Shown in pieces: positions 7,053-13,101 of a stretch of DNA of 13,815 nucleotides. Made by a program: the position numbers and the translations under genes. This DNA is from Pyrinomonadaceae bacterium (GTDB lineage Bacteria; Acidobacteriota; Blastocatellia; Pyrinomonadales; Pyrinomonadaceae), in contig JAJAYR010000313.1 of NCBI GenBank assembly GCA_026786155.1, forward strand, positions 1 through 13,815, given 5' to 3'. The notes beneath the pieces were generated by a model that did not search any database, was not told the DNA's origin, and saw only the letters and a program-made list of their open reading frames with translations. Position 1 is the stretch's first letter, and each line of letters begins with the position of its first letter.

Positions 7053-7844
7053 TCACTTCGCGCCTATTTCGCCGACCAGCAAAGTCGCTTTCACCGAGAA
7101 TTGAAAATTCATTCCAGCGATGTCCTCGTCAATTGTTTCGGCGAGTTTTTCAATGACTCGTTCCCTTTCGTTTTCGTCTAAAAAATCCAGCCACGCGGGA
7201 AATAAAAAATCGGCGGCGAGCGGCGAATTGACGAAAGCCGCGCCGTTGTCGTAGTCGAAAAATTCGCTTTTCACCATCGTTTCGACTTTGGTCAACCCCA
7301 AATCCTTCATCGTTTCTTCAATCTTCAAAGCCGTCGGCAATTCCGTAATCAGACGCTCGACCTCTGCGCTTTTCTCCAATAAATCCAGATTCAGCAGAGT
7401 TTCCCAGAGCAGCGAAAAAATTTCGCCGAAGCTGCTCGCCGTCGGGAAGAAAAAAGCCACCTGTTTGTTTGACGAGCCGACGATTTCCGACAAAAAAATC
7501 TTTAATTCGGAAGGTTTGACGAAACTCGCGTCGGCTAATACCGCGTCGAATTTGTCCACCGGATAAACGACTGAAAAATCCACGTTCGCGGCAATCGCGT
7601 CGGCTTTGGCGCGGGCGATATTTAACAATTCCCGACTTTCCGACACGCCGAAAATCTCGATTTCATCGTCCAATTTTTCGCGTATCGCCAGCGCGTGATT
7701 GCCGGCTCCGGCGTTGACGTAAAGAATTTTTTCCTCGCCAGCAAACTTAAAATTATCGTCAAGGAGATTGGTAAAACGCTCCGTCCAATCGGTTTCGACG
7801 TAAAGGTCGCGCAGAAATGCCAGTTCTTTTTCTGTTTTGCTCAT
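7053..7844 (-). CDS. Class I SAM-dependent methyltransferase-like protein
   Basis: A 263-residue soluble protein. Residues 38-52 (EKILYVNAGAGNHAL) look like motif I of the Rossmann methyltransferases, with AGAGN in place of the usual GxGxG. The following strand IEIFGVSESRELL at 62-74 fits motif II, and DKFDAVLADASF fits motif IV. The later part (residues 150-263) is rich in Glu and Leu and does not resemble a substrate domain I know. The glycine-rich loop is degenerate and the usual acidic residue after motif II is replaced by Ser-Glu, so catalytic activity is unproven. The substrate is unknown. The ATG at 7844 has no clear ribosome site, and a stop codon lies just upstream in frame. Confidence 0.65.
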   Translation of the reverse strand: MSKTEKELAFLRDLYVETDWTERFTNLLDDNFKFAGEEKILYVNAGAGNHALAIREKLDDEIEIFGVSESRELLNIARAKADAIAANVDFSVVYPVDKFDAVLADASFVKPSELKIFLSEIVGSSNKQVAFFFPTASSFGEIFSLLWETLLNLDLLEKSAEVERLITELPTALKIEETMKDLGLTKVETMVKSEFFDYDNGAAFVNSPLAADFLFPAWLDFLDENERERVIEKLAETIDEDIAGMNFQFSVKATLLVGEIGAK

Positions 7845-8035
7845 ATCAGTAATTTAGCGCACTGCGGCGGCGACGCAAAATTCGGCGAACCCTTCGCCCG
7901 CATTGACAAAATCGAATTTATCCTGCCTTCCGCGCTGGAAGATTGGCGGAAATAATTTATCATTCGACATTCGTTTCGACATTCGAGACAATAATTCCAA
8001 ACGAAATTAGAACCGTGCCGAATCGAATTTTATTT

Positions 8036-8671
8036 ATGCCGAACTCAACCGCCGCGTCGTTTTCAGAGAGTCTCGCCTTCCGCCGCTCCGACGAATCAGC
8101 CGACGAAAGATTTTACGATTTCCCGCGCTTCGTTACGCACATTGACGACGCGGCGATTAACGTCGTTACCGAAATTTACCGCGAATTCTTCCCGCCCGGC
8201 GGCGCGATTCTCGATTTGATGAGCAGTTACGTCAGCCATCTGCCCGACGACGTTAATTATTCGCGCGTCGCCGGACTCGGAATGAACGCCGATGAACTCG
8301 CCGCCAACCCACGCCTGACGACGCGCGTCGTGCAGAATCTGAACGCCGAACCGATTCTGCCGTTTGCGAATGATGAATTCGATGCCGCGGCGATTGGCGT
8401 TTCGGTGCAGTATTTGATTGAGCCGTTCACAGTTTTCGGTGAAATCGGGCGCGTTTTGAAAGAAAACGCGCCGCTCGTCGTAACATTTTCCAATCGCTGT
8501 TTTCCGACCAAAGCCGTCCGCGTCTGGAACGCGGGCGACGACGTGGAACACATCGAACTCGTGCGATATTATTTTGCGGCGAGCGACAGGTTCACCGCAA
8601 TCGAAATTCGCCGCCACACGCCGCGCGGCGGCGACCCGCTTTTTGCCCTTATCGGAAGCGCGAAAAAATGA
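8036..8671 (+). CDS. Conserved methyltransferase-like protein with DLMSSYVSHLP motif
   Basis: A 211-residue protein of a widespread family annotated as SAM-dependent methyltransferase type 11-like (from recall). Conserved segments are FYDFPRFVTHID (27-38), ILDLMSSYVSHLP (58-70), GLGMNADELAANPRL (81-95), VVQNLNAEPILPF (98-110), FDAAAIGVSVQYL (115-127) and VTFSNRCFPTKAVRVW (149-164). The order matches a Rossmann methyltransferase fold, but motif I is DLMSSxxSHLP rather than DxGxGxG. The frame extends upstream to a TTG at 7943; the ATG at 8036 is preferred because the conserved block begins soon after it. A GTG at 8015 is also possible. The stop codon overlaps the start of mug by 4 nt (ATGA), which indicates translational coupling. 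Function unknown. Confidence 0.8.
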   Translation: MPNSTAASFSESLAFRRSDESADERFYDFPRFVTHIDDAAINVVTEIYREFFPPGGAILDLMSSYVSHLPDDVNYSRVAGLGMNADELAANPRLTTRVVQNLNAEPILPFANDEFDAAAIGVSVQYLIEPFTVFGEIGRVLKENAPLVVTFSNRCFPTKAVRVWNAGDDVEHIELVRYYFAASDRFTAIEIRRHTPRGGDPLFALIGSAKK

Positions 8672-9216
8672 TGAAATTCAAGCCGACCAAAGAAGATTTG
8701 CGCGATGCCGTCAACCGCACGACCGAAGATTTAATTGATTATAATTTGAAGGTTTTATTCTGCGGCATCAATCCCGGAATGTGGTCGGGCGCAACCGGCT
8801 GGCACTTCGCCAAACCGGGCAACCGCTTCTGGAAAGCCCTGCATTTCGGCGGCTTTACCAATAGAGTTCTGCACCCGTCCGAAGAACACGAACTGCTCGA
8901 AAACGGCTGCGGCATCACGTCTTTCTGCCAACGCACGACGGCGCGGGCGGACGAATTGATGACCGAAGAATTTATCGAAGGCGGCAAACTGCTCGTCAAG
9001 AAAATCGAAAAATTCGAGCCGCAGATTCTCGCCGTTTTAGGAATCGGCGCGTATCGCACGGCGTTTCAAAAGCCGAAGGCGCATTTAGGTTTGCAGACGG
9101 AAAAAATTGGCGGCACAAGCATCTGGCTGCTGCCGAATCCGAGCGGTCTGAACGCCCATTATCAACTCGCGGACTTGGCGAAACTTTACGGCGAAGTGCG
9201 ATTGGCGATTGAATGA
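8668..9216 (+). CDS. mug: G/U mismatch-specific DNA glycosylase (Mug/TDG family)
   Basis: A 182-residue member of the family 2 uracil-DNA glycosylases, which remove uracil or thymine paired with guanine and start base-excision repair. Motif 1, GINPG, is at 33-37, with Asn35 the catalytic residue of Mug enzymes. The segment TGWHFAKPGNRFWKAL at 43-58 is the DNA-contacting region shared with E. coli Mug. Motif 2, NPSGLNAHY, is at 157-165 and supplies the intercalating loop. Length is slightly longer than E. coli Mug (about 168), mostly at the N-terminus. The start codon lies inside the end of the upstream gene (ATGA overlap), so the two are translated together; a second ATG follows immediately at 8671. 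Confidence 0.93.
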   Translation: MMKFKPTKEDLRDAVNRTTEDLIDYNLKVLFCGINPGMWSGATGWHFAKPGNRFWKALHFGGFTNRVLHPSEEHELLENGCGITSFCQRTTARADELMTEEFIEGGKLLVKKIEKFEPQILAVLGIGAYRTAFQKPKAHLGLQTEKIGGTSIWLLPNPSGLNAHYQLADLAKLYGEVRLAIE

Positions 9217-9265
9217 TAAAAACAACGAAAAATTCAGTCAGAAATTTCGCAGTTGAAAAGGAAAA

Positions 9266-9350
9266 ATTCGGAATAGGTGAAAGATGAGAGATGACAGATG
9301 ACAGATAAAATCTATCAGTTATCATCTCTCATCTTTCACCTATTCCGAAT
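9266..9350. repeat. Palindromic repeat, TTCGGAATAG family, copy 2
   Basis: Arms 9266-9294 and 9322-9350 are perfect 29-bp complements (begins ATTCGGAATAGGTGAAAG). The stem continues imperfectly through ACAGATA/TATCAGT near 9301-9320. It shares both ends (CGGAATAG...CTATTCCGAATCGT) and the GATGAGAGATGA-type interior with the copy at 6913-6995. It lies between the converging mug and aldo/keto reductase genes. Confidence 0.9.
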
Positions 9351-9415
9351 CGTGTTGCCTGTAATTTTCGACGGCGCAACTTCTGTTCATAAAAAATTTC
9401 CGAAATAAACGCCGC

Positions 9416-10369
9416 TTATTTGACCGGCGCGAGAACCGGATTGAGTATTTCATCAATCGCCGTCAGCGTTTGCGCGGAAAGTTCAATGCCCGAAGCGGCG
9501 GCATTATCGGCGATTTGTGCGGGGCGACTCGCGCCGATAATCGCCGAAGAAACGCGCTCGTCGCGCAAAACCCAGGCGAGCGCGAGTTGCGCCATCGAAA
9601 GATTTTCGGCGGCGGCAAGCGGCTTTAATTTTTCGACGGCGTTCAAAATTTCATCGTTCAGCAGCCGACCGATAAAGACGTTCATCAAATCATTGGCGGC
9701 GCGTGAATCTTTCGGAATCGGCTGACCGGCTCGATATTTTCCCGTCAAAACGCCTTGTCCGAGCGGCGACCAGACGATTTGACCGATGCCGTTTGCCGCG
9801 CACACCGGGAAAACTTCCGCTTCCGGCTCGCGCCACAACATCGAATACTGCGGCTGGCTCGAAACGAATTTTTCCACGCCGGTTATTTGCGCGGCGGCTT
9901 TGATTTGCGCGGCGTTCCACTCGCTGAAACCGATATAACGCGCCTTGCCTTCCTGCACGACTTCCGAAAGCGCAATCATCGTTTCTTCGAGCGGCGTATT
10001 TTCGTCGTAACGATGGCATTGATACAAATCAACGTAATTGGTTTTCAGCCGTTTGAGCGAATCGTTTAACTGTTTATGAATCTGAACGCGCGACAAACCG
10101 CTGTCGGTTTCGGTCATCGGAAAAAAAAGTTTCGTCGCTAAAACGTAAGAATCACGCGGACGATTCTGCAAAACCTCGCCCAAAAAAGTTTCGGACGCGC
10201 CTTTGCCGTAAACATTCGCCGTGTCAATAAAATTGATGCCGACTTCAAACGCCTTTTCCACGCACGCCGCCGCCTGTTCGCGCTCAACGCCGCCCGAATA
10301 AGTCAGCCACGAACCCAAACTAATTTCCGAAACCTGTAAATCACTGTCGCCTAACTGCCGATATTTCAT
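9416..10369 (-). CDS. Aldo/keto reductase (voltage-gated K+ channel beta-subunit-like)
   Basis: A 317-residue NADPH-dependent oxidoreductase of the AKR superfamily, cytoplasmic, with a TIM-barrel fold. The catalytic tetrad is complete: Asp49 and Tyr54 in FIDTANVYGKG, Lys80 in LATK, and His119 in YQCHRYD. The opening MKYRQLGDSDLQVSEISLGSW, the GFSEWN block and the C-terminal IIGASRPAQIADN cofactor segment match the YghZ/KvBeta-type subgroup (AKR6/AKR14). The physiological substrate cannot be read from sequence. The start is supported by AAGGGA about 9 nt upstream. It is followed upstream by guaA on the same strand, separated by 120 nt with its own AT-rich region. Confidence 0.93.
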   Translation of the reverse strand: MKYRQLGDSDLQVSEISLGSWLTYSGGVEREQAAACVEKAFEVGINFIDTANVYGKGASETFLGEVLQNRPRDSYVLATKLFFPMTETDSGLSRVQIHKQLNDSLKRLKTNYVDLYQCHRYDENTPLEETMIALSEVVQEGKARYIGFSEWNAAQIKAAAQITGVEKFVSSQPQYSMLWREPEAEVFPVCAANGIGQIVWSPLGQGVLTGKYRAGQPIPKDSRAANDLMNVFIGRLLNDEILNAVEKLKPLAAAENLSMAQLALAWVLRDERVSSAIIGASRPAQIADNAAASGIELSAQTLTAIDEILNPVLAPVK

Positions 10370-10421
10370 AGAAAAATTCCCTTGTTATAATTTATTGGTG
10401 AACCGAATTATTAAATTTCAG

Positions 10422-10427
10422 ATTATA
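10422..10427 (-). promoter_or_regulatory. Possible -10 element of the aldo/keto reductase gene
   Basis: A perfect TATAAT on the minus strand about 53 nt before the start codon. No convincing -35 hexamer lies 16-18 nt upstream, and the region is generally AT-rich, so this is only a candidate. Confidence 0.3.
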
Positions 10428-10458
10428 TTGTTTATGCTTAAACCGGAATTTACAAACC

Positions 10459-10486
10459 CAAAATCCAAAATCTAAAATCTAAAATT
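10459..10486. repeat. YAAAATY heptamer tandem repeat
   Basis: Four 7-nt units (CAAAATC, CAAAATC, TAAAATC, TAAAATT) lie immediately after the guaA stop codon. I recall similar AAAATC tandem words in intergenic DNA of other bacteria. There is no hairpin, so it is not a terminator. Confidence 0.75.
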
Positions 10487-10489
10487 AAG

Positions 10490-12034
10490 TTATTCCCATT
10501 CAATCGTTCCCGGCGGCTTTGACGTAATATCATAAACGACGCGATTTACGCCGCGAATTTCCGAAGTTATCCGCGACGAAACCTTTTGCAGAAAATCGAA
10601 CGGCAGACGCGCCCAATCAGCCGTCATTCCGTCGGTTGAAGTGACGGCGCGAAGCGCGACGGTTTTTTCGTAAGTCCGAAAATCGCCCATCACGCCGACC
10701 GACTGCACCGGCAGCAGCACGGCAAACGCTTGCCAGACATCATTGTAAATCTCGAAATTGTGCAATTCTTCGATGAAAATGCGGTCGCATTTCTGGAGAA
10801 GTTCAACTTTTTCGGGCGTAATGTCGCCTAAGATTCTGACTGCCAAACCGGGACCGGGAAACGGATGACGTTCTAAAATTTCCGGCGGAATTCCCAAATC
10901 CTTGCCGATTAAACGCACTTCGTCTTTGAATAATTCGCGCAACGGCTCGATTAATTTGAGATTCATTTTTTCCGGCAAACCGCCGACATTGTGATGAGAT
11001 TTTATCGTCACGCTCGCGCCGTGAAGCGAAACCGATTCGATCACATCGGGATACAAAGTTCCCTGCACGAGCCATTTTACGCCGCCGATTTTATTCGCTT
11101 CCGCGTCGAAAACATCAATAAATTTCGCGCCGATTGCCTTGCGCTTCAATTCCGGGTCAACGACATCTTTTAGAACCGTATAGAAATCTGCGGAAGCATC
11201 AACGCCGACGACATTTAAATGCAGTTTTTCCTGGTAAAGTTTCAGCGTTTCCTCAAACTCACCGGCGCGAAGCAGTCCGTTATTGACGAAAATGCACGTT
11301 TGCCGCATTCCAACCGCTTCCTGAACCAAAACCGCCGCGACGGTCGAATCAACGCCGCCCGAAAGTCCGCAGACGACATTATCGTTTTCGCCAACAATTG
11401 CGCGAACTTTCTCGACTTCTTCGGCGATAAACTGTTTCGATGTCCAGTCGCCTTTACACGCGCAAATCTCAAACAAAAAATTTCGCAAAATTTCCTTGCC
11501 GAGCGGCGTGTGCGAAACTTCCGGGTGAAACTGCACGGCGTAAATGCGTTTTTCCTTGTTTTCAATCGCCGTCACGACATCGCCCGTCGTCGCCGTTTGA
11601 TGAAAACCTTCGGGCAAACTCGTTACGTGGTCGCCGTGGCTCATCCAGACATCGAGAATTTCCGGTAAATCTTTGAACAATTCAGTTTTGCCGCTCAATC
11701 GTTTAAGTTTCGCGTGTCCGTATTCGCGTTTGTCCGACGGCGAAACTGCGCCGCGCAAATCTTTCGCCAACAATTGCATTCCGTAACAAATGCCCAAAAT
11801 CGGCGCGTTAATTTGCGTGTAAAAATCCTTTGATAACTGCGGCGCGTCCGTTTCATAAACCGAATTCGGTCCGCCCGAAAGAATCACGCCCTTCGGATTT
11901 TTCGCCGTAATCTTTTCAAGCGCGAGATGAAACGGCGCAATTTCGCAATAAACGCCTTGTTCGCGCACACGCCGCGCGATTAGCTGCGTGTATTGCGAGC
12001 CGAAATCGAGAATCAAAATAAGTTCGTGCTGCAT
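10490..12034 (-). CDS. guaA: GMP synthase (glutamine-hydrolysing)
   Basis: A 514-residue enzyme that converts XMP to GMP with ATP and glutamine, the last step of guanine nucleotide synthesis. The N-terminal class I glutamine amidotransferase domain (about 5-190) has the triad Cys83 (GICYGMQ), His170 and Glu172 (QFHPEVSH). The ATP-pyrophosphatase domain begins near 200 with the P-loop SGGVDS at 225-230. The C-terminal dimerisation domain ends in the conserved KPPGTIEWE. The frame extends to a TTG at 12070, but the ATG at 12034 gives MQHELILILDFGSQYTQ, which matches the family start and length. The gene is divergent from the tRNA-Asn gene. No guaB is adjacent. Confidence 0.97.
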   Translation of the reverse strand: MQHELILILDFGSQYTQLIARRVREQGVYCEIAPFHLALEKITAKNPKGVILSGGPNSVYETDAPQLSKDFYTQINAPILGICYGMQLLAKDLRGAVSPSDKREYGHAKLKRLSGKTELFKDLPEILDVWMSHGDHVTSLPEGFHQTATTGDVVTAIENKEKRIYAVQFHPEVSHTPLGKEILRNFLFEICACKGDWTSKQFIAEEVEKVRAIVGENDNVVCGLSGGVDSTVAAVLVQEAVGMRQTCIFVNNGLLRAGEFEETLKLYQEKLHLNVVGVDASADFYTVLKDVVDPELKRKAIGAKFIDVFDAEANKIGGVKWLVQGTLYPDVIESVSLHGASVTIKSHHNVGGLPEKMNLKLIEPLRELFKDEVRLIGKDLGIPPEILERHPFPGPGLAVRILGDITPEKVELLQKCDRIFIEELHNFEIYNDVWQAFAVLLPVQSVGVMGDFRTYEKTVALRAVTSTDGMTADWARLPFDFLQKVSSRITSEIRGVNRVVYDITSKPPGTIEWE

Positions 12035-12076
12035 ATCGTAAAATCTAAATTCTTCACCGGAAAAGCGCAAGTCGGC

Positions 12077-12103
12077 TTGACAAGAGAAAAGGAAGTTTTT
12101 AAT
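12077..12103 (+). promoter_or_regulatory. Possible promoter of the tRNA-Asn gene
   Basis: A perfect -35 TTGACA at 12077-12082 is followed by TTTAAT at 12098-12103 (5 of 6 matches to TATAAT). The 15-nt spacer is short of the optimal 17. Transcription would start near 12110, about 19 nt before the mature tRNA 5' end. It fits a strong stable-RNA promoter. Confidence 0.5.
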
Positions 12104-12112
12104 CTTTAGATT

Positions 12113-12124
12113 CGTCTTCGGACG
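12113..12124 (+). other. UUCG tetraloop hairpin in the tRNA leader
   Basis: CGTC-TTCG-GACG forms a 4-bp stem closed by the very stable cUUCGg tetraloop. It ends 4 nt before the tRNA acceptor stem. It may isolate the leader from the intron-containing precursor during folding or RNase P cleavage; the function is inferred only. Confidence 0.5.
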
Positions 12125-12128
12125 ATAT

Positions 12129-12452
12129 TCCGCAGTAGCTCAATGGCAGAGCATTCGGCTGTAAATTAAGTTGCAGCTTTCACAGGCGACTGTGATTGAA
12201 AAATCGGATGAACTCAAGGAAACCTAAACCGATAAACATCGGCACGGCAATCTTGAGCGAAGCCTGTTGAATGGTTTAAGAGTAGACAGGAACGTGCAGA
12301 GACTAGAGATTGAGGAAACCAAACCAATAAAATCTCAAAAAGCGTCCGACAACTTTTCGTAAAAAGAAAGTTGATGAGATAGTCCACACTCAAACGAAAG
12401 TTTGGGGTAAAGTGTAACCGAAGGGTTGTAAGTTCGAGTCTTACCTGCGGAG
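12129..12452 (+). tRNA. tRNA-Asn(GUU), split by a group I intron
   Basis: The exons are 12129-12162 and 12415-12452 (72 nt when joined, CCA not encoded). Acceptor stem TCCGCAG/CTGCGGA pairs 7 bp with discriminator G12452. The D arm is GCTC/GAGC with a 7-nt loop, the anticodon stem TTCGG/CCGAA, the variable loop GGGTT, and the T arm GTAAG/CTTAC with loop TTCGAGT. Joining the exons gives loop CTGTTAA, so the anticodon is GUU (asparagine). The body closely resembles bacterial tRNA-Asn from recall (GCATTCGGCTGTTAACCGAA core), and the G73 discriminator agrees. The intron interrupts the anticodon between U35 and U36. Without removing it, the gene looks like tRNA-Tyr(GUA), which is an artefact of the intron's first bases. 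Confidence 0.92.
12163..12414 (+). ncRNA. Group I self-splicing intron (IC3-like core), 252 nt
   Basis: P1: exon GGCTGT (12157-12162) pairs with guide GCAGCT (12173-12178), giving the obligatory U.G at the 5' splice site. P10: GUU just before the guide (12170-12172) can pair with AAC of the 3' exon. P2: 12181-12194, GCGA (GNRA) loop. P3: TCGGATG (12204-12210) with CGTCCGA (12343-12349), J3/4 is AA. P4: CTCAAG (12213-12218) with CTTGAG (12252-12257). P5 starts CCTAAACCGAT and ends ATCGGCACGG. P6a: CCTGT/ACAGG (12263-12267, 12286-12290). P7: GACTA (12301-12305) with TAGTC (12380-12384). P8: CAACTTT/AAAGTTG (12350-12373). P9: CAAAC-GAAA-GTTTG (12391-12404). The last base is G12414, the omega G. 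Core words (GGAAACCTAA, GGCAAT, GTGCAGAGACT) match the cyanobacterial tRNA-Leu intron class. No ORF is inside. Confidence 0.93.
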
Positions 12453-12460
12453 AATTTCTA

Positions 12461-12507
12461 AAAAAGAAAAGCGCGAGTTAATTAAACTTCGCGCTTTTCT
12501 TTTTTTA
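12461..12507 (+). terminator. Bidirectional Rho-independent terminator
   Basis: A 16-bp stem (AAAAAGAAAAGCGCGA at 12461-12476 with its complement at 12489-12504) with a GC-rich top and A/T-rich base. It is followed by a T-run on the plus strand and by T's on the minus strand too. It ends transcription of the tRNA and can also end the minus-strand gene starting at 13052. Confidence 0.88.
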
Positions 12508-12524
12508 AATCTCACAAAATAAAT

Positions 12525-13052
12525 TTACGGCAGAGCCGCCAGCGTGTCGGATAGTTTTTCAACGACCAGCAAAAGTGTTCTGCCAGACTCGGTTAACTGC
12601 CCGTCGGCGGCTTGGTCTTCGGCGAGTCCGGTCATATCGGAAATTCCCTGAATTTGGAAAAGGTAGTTTTTGAGCGCGGGTTTCGTGCGAAATTCGATTT
12701 CGAGCGCGACGAGTCCGGCGCGGAGATTTTTCATCGTGGCGACGACGGCTTGTTTGTTTTTCGTGTTTAGCGAATCGGCGTTGCGCGAGGCTTTGCGGGC
12801 GGCGATGTCGCGGTCGAGGTCTTCGATAACTCGCGCTACGCCGCCGAGATTATAAAGAAATTTGGAAACATTTTTGATCTGCGTCGAAACTTTTTCCGCG
12901 CCCGCTCTGATTTCAAAATTATTGGTCGTCGCGGCTGCCGCCGGTTTAACGGTTCTTTTGCCGGTCGAACGGCGTTTTTGCGCGGCGGCTGAAAACGCGA
13001 AACATAAAAGACACAAACCGATGATTGCTGATTTTATAAAAGTTTTTTTCAT
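12525..13052 (-). CDS. Secreted small protein of unknown function
   Basis: A 175-residue protein with a signal peptide: MKKTFIKSA, then a hydrophobic core IIGLCLLCFAFSAAAQ with a probable cleavage after AAAQ. A basic, Ala-rich linker follows (KRRSTGKRTVKPAAAATT). The mature part (about 50-175) is predicted helical, with KVSTQIKNVSKFLYNLGGV, a long charged stretch with RDIAARKASRNAD, and a C-terminal ending KLSDTLAALP. Nothing identifies a domain I know. It has no cysteines in the mature part and no lipobox. It lies between the tRNA terminator and the divergent lipB gene. The start has only a weak GAGAAA upstream, but the signal peptide supports it. Confidence 0.8.
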   Translation of the reverse strand: MKKTFIKSAIIGLCLLCFAFSAAAQKRRSTGKRTVKPAAAATTNNFEIRAGAEKVSTQIKNVSKFLYNLGGVARVIEDLDRDIAARKASRNADSLNTKNKQAVVATMKNLRAGLVALEIEFRTKPALKNYLFQIQGISDMTGLAEDQAADGQLTESGRTLLLVVEKLSDTLAALP

Positions 13053-13101
13053 AATCGTTTCTCATTCGTAAATTTCTACGGATAATTTTATTATAAACAA
13101 G

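Noticed and set aside
12129..12165. tRNA-Tyr(GUA) reading of the 5' half
   Set aside because: The GTA seen after CT includes the first intron base. The P1 helix places the splice site after U35, and the joined loop reads GUU with a tRNA-Asn body and G discriminator.
12155..12420. Alternative splicing giving anticodon UGU (Thr)
   Set aside because: Cutting after U33 and before TGTAA also gives a 7-nt loop, but it loses the 6-bp P1 with the terminal U.G, and the body matches tRNA-Asn rather than tRNA-Thr.
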